Below, piece after piece: positions 6,521 to 8,997 of a stretch of 8,997 nt of DNA. Origin of the DNA: JAYRWN01 sp041917975. Its GTDB lineage: Bacteria > Bacteroidota > Bacteroidia > Chitinophagales > Saprospiraceae. Position 1 is the stretch's first letter, and every line of letters starts with the position of its first letter. Where the stretch lies: NCBI GenBank assembly GCA_041917975.1, contig JAYRWN010000411.1, forward strand, positions 1-8,997, read 5' to 3'. The notes under the pieces are model-generated. The model worked only from the letters and a program-made list of their open reading frames with translations, ran no database searches and was not told the DNA's origin. The position numbers and the translations under genes are program-made.

Positions 6521-7851
6521 TCCAAAGCGTTAACATGTCCGGCAATAATTTTACCCTGATCAAGGCCCACCGCGTTGTCCTGCGGGGTATGAATACCTCC
6601 GTAAAACCGGGAGTTGGCGATTTCTTCGGCCATTGGCCAAAAGCCATTGAACCGGCGGGCCACAAAATTTACTTTACGTAATCTATCCTGTCCTCGCGAC
6701 GCATGCAGACTGTCCACGATGGTAATGTCTGATCCATAAAGATTTTCCAGCACGGTGGCAGCGGCTCCAGCCTGAATGGCATGTCCGGAGGGAAAAGCCG
6801 GGAAAGGTGGATCAGGCCAAAAACTCTCCCATCCGGCGTCTATATACCGATTTATGTAGGTATTGGGGCGCTCGGAAAAAAAATGATATTTCCACTTCCA
6901 ACAATTCGTAAAAGCATCGGCTAAAGCCATACCCAATCGAGCCATAGTCTCTGCGCAGATGACGAGGTCAGGTTGAAGCTGTTTGATGACTTGGCCGGCT
7001 ATGTAATATGAATGCCCCGGTGGCGTACAGGTATCATCAGGGTCATCACTCCACCAAATGGCCGCTTCTTTTTGAGCCATGGTAAGTTGTTTTTCCTGCT
7101 CATAAACGGCCAAAAATTGCTGATAATAGGGTGAACCGGGCATCGTGTCAAAAGGGACCATCACCGGCAAGTCAAGTTGGCCGTTTTTTGAAACAAATGT
7201 GCGATTTTTTCCCCAATGGGGGTGGAGTGGAAAATGACTGAAGGATTGACCAAATAATGGAGGTTGCCAGGCGCCCGGATGGTTAGGATGAACCAAGGTT
7301 TTATCAAAATTATGCAAATAACCCCGATGACCGCCGTCTGTGGTTGACCAGTTGAAAATAGTTAGCGCTATATTTTTACCGTAGGTAACTGATCGTCGGA
7401 TAACATCCTGATCACCAATGTTTAACTCTTTAAGGATCTGTCGCTCCAGAGAATCAATTTTAAGTTTATTGGTTTGGGTAGTTTGTATGTAAATATTACG
7501 CAATATTTCAGCCTGGGCAGCATTAAAACTGACAAGCCAGTTATATGGCATGGATTTATCCGGTTCGGGTAAAGAGTCTAAGCCCTGTAATTGGCCTGCC
7601 AGCGAGCGGTGTTGGGGAGAACTGTGTACGACGCTTTCATACATAGTTAATCCCAAATAACCTAACGTCCGCGATGCAAACGTGGGAGAATTGGCCGGGG
7701 TGAACTGGAGGATTTGTAAAGTCAGATCAATCCATTTGCCCACCACCTCCACAGGGGATAAACTTGCCTTCAATGGACGATGGCAATCCCAGGTCAAAAA
7801 AACCAAAATGGATATCGTCAGGAATAACCTTATTTTTTTAACCTTAATCAT
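6505..7851 (-). CDS. Vanadium-dependent haloperoxidase/PAP2-superfamily exported enzyme
   Basis: 448 residues from the ATG at 7851. The vanadate/phosphate pocket motifs of the PAP2 fold are complete: Lys321 and Arg328-Pro329 (K-x6-RP), PSGHA with Ser355, Gly356, His357, and SR-x5-H with Arg415 and His421, the last being the expected axial vanadate ligand. Trp318 lies three residues before Lys321 and Phe350 five before Ser355, the spacing of the two aromatic residues lining the fungal chloroperoxidase pocket. The N-terminus MIKVKKIR plus a hydrophobic stretch is an export signal; a Cys follows (TWDC), but Asp at -1 makes a lipobox doubtful. A TTG start at 7878 would add nine residues before the signal and is less likely. 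The enzyme would oxidise halides with peroxide, or act as a phosphatase; sequence alone does not decide. It lies 50 bp after the FG-GAP gene and overlaps the next gene by 16 nt. Confidence 0.88.
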   Translation of the reverse strand: MIKVKKIRLFLTISILVFLTWDCHRPLKASLSPVEVVGKWIDLTLQILQFTPANSPTFASRTLGYLGLTMYESVVHSSPQHRSLAGQLQGLDSLPEPDKSMPYNWLVSFNAAQAEILRNIYIQTTQTNKLKIDSLERQILKELNIGDQDVIRRSVTYGKNIALTIFNWSTTDGGHRGYLHNFDKTLVHPNHPGAWQPPLFGQSFSHFPLHPHWGKNRTFVSKNGQLDLPVMVPFDTMPGSPYYQQFLAVYEQEKQLTMAQKEAAIWWSDDPDDTCTPPGHSYYIAGQVIKQLQPDLVICAETMARLGMALADAFTNCWKWKYHFFSERPNTYINRYIDAGWESFWPDPPFPAFPSGHAIQAGAAATVLENLYGSDITIVDSLHASRGQDRLRKVNFVARRFNGFWPMAEEIANSRFYGGIHTPQDNAVGLDQGKIIAGHVNALEWRVN

Positions 7852-7901
7852 CCCACTAAGGTACGTCTTCAAGTTCAAGGTAATTCACTCTCTTAAACCA
7901 A

Positions 7902-8997
7902 TTATTTTGCCCAACGATAGACTTGCACCTGAGCATTATTAATACCAATAATAAGATGGTGGTTCATCACCTCCACGCTACGCACATCTCCTTTTAGGTT
8001 AAGGCCGGACACCGCTTGGGAAACATAACTAAAATCGCCCTGCCCATTGCCCAACAAGAGGACACCATAGTTGGCATCCATTTTCCCTAATCTAAGTTTT
8101 ACATTCCGGTTATTCCCGCATAACAGCAAATCATCCATACCGTCGGCATTGGCATCCAAGACCGTGATAGTATGAACTGGGGATACTTGTGCTTCCAAGG
8201 GCAAAGGCTTAAGAGTATAAGTACCTGTTGTTGTACTTTGCAGATAGGATGTTTCCAGCCGGTTAACCTGAAGACTGGATGCCGCAACCAATTGATCAGC
8301 TGAAAACAAATCTTTTAAAGTAATGTCGGCATAACTGGCATAATCAGTAAACCGGGTCTGGAACATTGTTAGTTGGCGCACCAGGTCATCGCGGGTCAGA
8401 TAAGGATAACTTTTACCCTGAATGTAGAAGCTCAAAAATGGATCTACACTTCCGTTTTGGTCAAAATCAGCATAAAATAGTTCTGCCGGTTCTTCCACAG
8501 AAGCCTGGCATTGGCTATTAAGTCCCCAATTACCCAGCACAAAATCAAGGCGACCGTCCCCATTAAAATCGTGGCTACGGACACAATTCCACCAACCGGA
8601 ATAGGATTGGCCAAAAATGTCAACGGTCTTATCACTAAACTTTTCGCCATCAAAAACCCAGGCGCTGACCGGCATCCATTCACCCACGACTAAAAGATCG
8701 AGTTTTTGATCGGAATTCAGATCAACTGGCAAAATATCAGTAACCATCCCCATCTGGTTTAATCCCGGGGCCCATTGATCAGTTACATCGAGGAATTTGC
8801 CCTGGCCATCGTTCATTAACAGATAAGATTGGGGTGTCTGAGGGTATTGACCCGGTATCACCCGCCCTCCAATCACCAGATCAGGATATCCATCGGCATT
8901 AATATCCAGGCTGGATACGGCACCGGTACTGGTCCGCATTTTTGGTAAACCATCTGACCGCCTGAATCGGCCCTGACCTAGACCTAAATACAAACGA
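7902..8997 (-). CDS. Large FG-GAP/VCBS repeat-containing protein, C-terminal part (partial)
   Basis: The frame is open at the right edge and ends in TAA at 7904-7902, giving about 364 visible residues; the start, and any signal peptide, lie outside. Numbering from the codon at 8993, aspartate-rich loops begin at Asp30 (DINADGYPD), Asp91 (DLNSDQKLD), Asp142 (DFNGDGRLD), Asp176 (DFDQNGSVD) and Asp280 (DANADGMDD). Signature words such as IGGRVIPGQYP, VVGEWMPVS, GWWNCV and LGNWGLNS match the C-terminal part of the roughly 1100-residue FG-GAP/UnbV proteins common in Bacteroidota. It is probably an exported calcium-stabilised propeller protein. It is the first visible gene of the minus-strand unit, 50 bp before the haloperoxidase start. 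The in-frame TTG at 8993 is internal, being preceded by an open codon. No T9SS sorting domain or membrane tail is seen at its C-terminus (VQVYRWAK). Confidence 0.88.
   Translation of the reverse strand, partial: RLYLGLGQGRFRRSDGLPKMRTSTGAVSSLDINADGYPDLVIGGRVIPGQYPQTPQSYLLMNDGQGKFLDVTDQWAPGLNQMGMVTDILPVDLNSDQKLDLLVVGEWMPVSAWVFDGEKFSDKTVDIFGQSYSGWWNCVRSHDFNGDGRLDFVLGNWGLNSQCQASVEEPAELFYADFDQNGSVDPFLSFYIQGKSYPYLTRDDLVRQLTMFQTRFTDYASYADITLKDLFSADQLVAASSLQVNRLETSYLQSTTTGTYTLKPLPLEAQVSPVHTITVLDANADGMDDLLLCGNNRNVKLRLGKMDANYGVLLLGNGQGDFSYVSQAVSGLNLKGDVRSVEVMNHHLIIGINNAQVQVYRWAK

Noticed and set aside
7785..7800. Lipobox in the haloperoxidase leader (TWDC)
   Set aside because: Asp at -1 and Thr at -3 do not fit a lipoprotein signal well, so lipidation is left as doubtful.
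7852..7878. TTG start nine codons upstream of the haloperoxidase ATG
   Set aside because: The ATG at 7851 places basic residues directly before the hydrophobic export signal; the extension adds an odd leader and uses a rare start codon.
8511..8693. Small plus-strand frame opposite the VCBS gene
   Set aside because: It lies fully inside a frame with strong family signatures and has no support of its own.

Overview
The window looks like chromosomal DNA of a Bacteroidota bacterium, possibly from the Saprospiria/Cytophagia side. The clues are moderate-to-low GC, secreted FG-GAP/CRTAC1-type proteins, a fungalysin-type (M36) protease precursor, weak or absent Shine-Dalgarno sequences, promoter-like TTTG/TAnnTTTG pairs, and a large divergent ECF sigma factor followed directly by a membrane anti-sigma-like protein. 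Taxonomy is inferred from protein style only. I see no rRNA, tRNA, CRISPR or mobile element.

Layout. (1) 1-634, minus: N-terminal signal peptide and propeptide of an M36-type metallopeptidase, cut by the left edge. (2) 729-2623, minus: a two-gene unit, a YedK/HMCES-type DNA-protein crosslink sensor with a GTG start followed 8 nt later by a class-V aminotransferase-fold PLP enzyme. (3) 2624-2693: a compact 70-bp divergent promoter region. (4) 2694-4523, plus: a small secreted protein of unknown function, an ECF-like sigma factor, and 5 nt later a single-pass membrane protein that is probably its anti-sigma partner. (5) 4524-4816: an AT-rich convergent intergenic region with two imperfect inverted repeats. 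(6) 4817-8997, minus: a three-gene cell-envelope cassette. In transcription order it holds the C-terminal part of a large FG-GAP/VCBS protein, a vanadium-haloperoxidase/PAP2-type enzyme with all metal-site residues present, and a CRTAC1-type FG-GAP + ASPIC/UnbV protein that overlaps the previous gene by 16 nt and ends in a membrane-spanning tail.

How the genes may work together. The right-hand cassette is the most interesting part. A predicted exported vanadate-dependent enzyme lies between two calcium-binding beta-propeller-type proteins in one transcription unit, which suggests a surface or periplasmic assembly, although no substrate can be read from the sequence. The central plus-strand genes look like a signalling unit: exported protein, sigma factor and membrane regulator. 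The yedK-PLP enzyme pair is arranged like an operon, but no functional link is evident.
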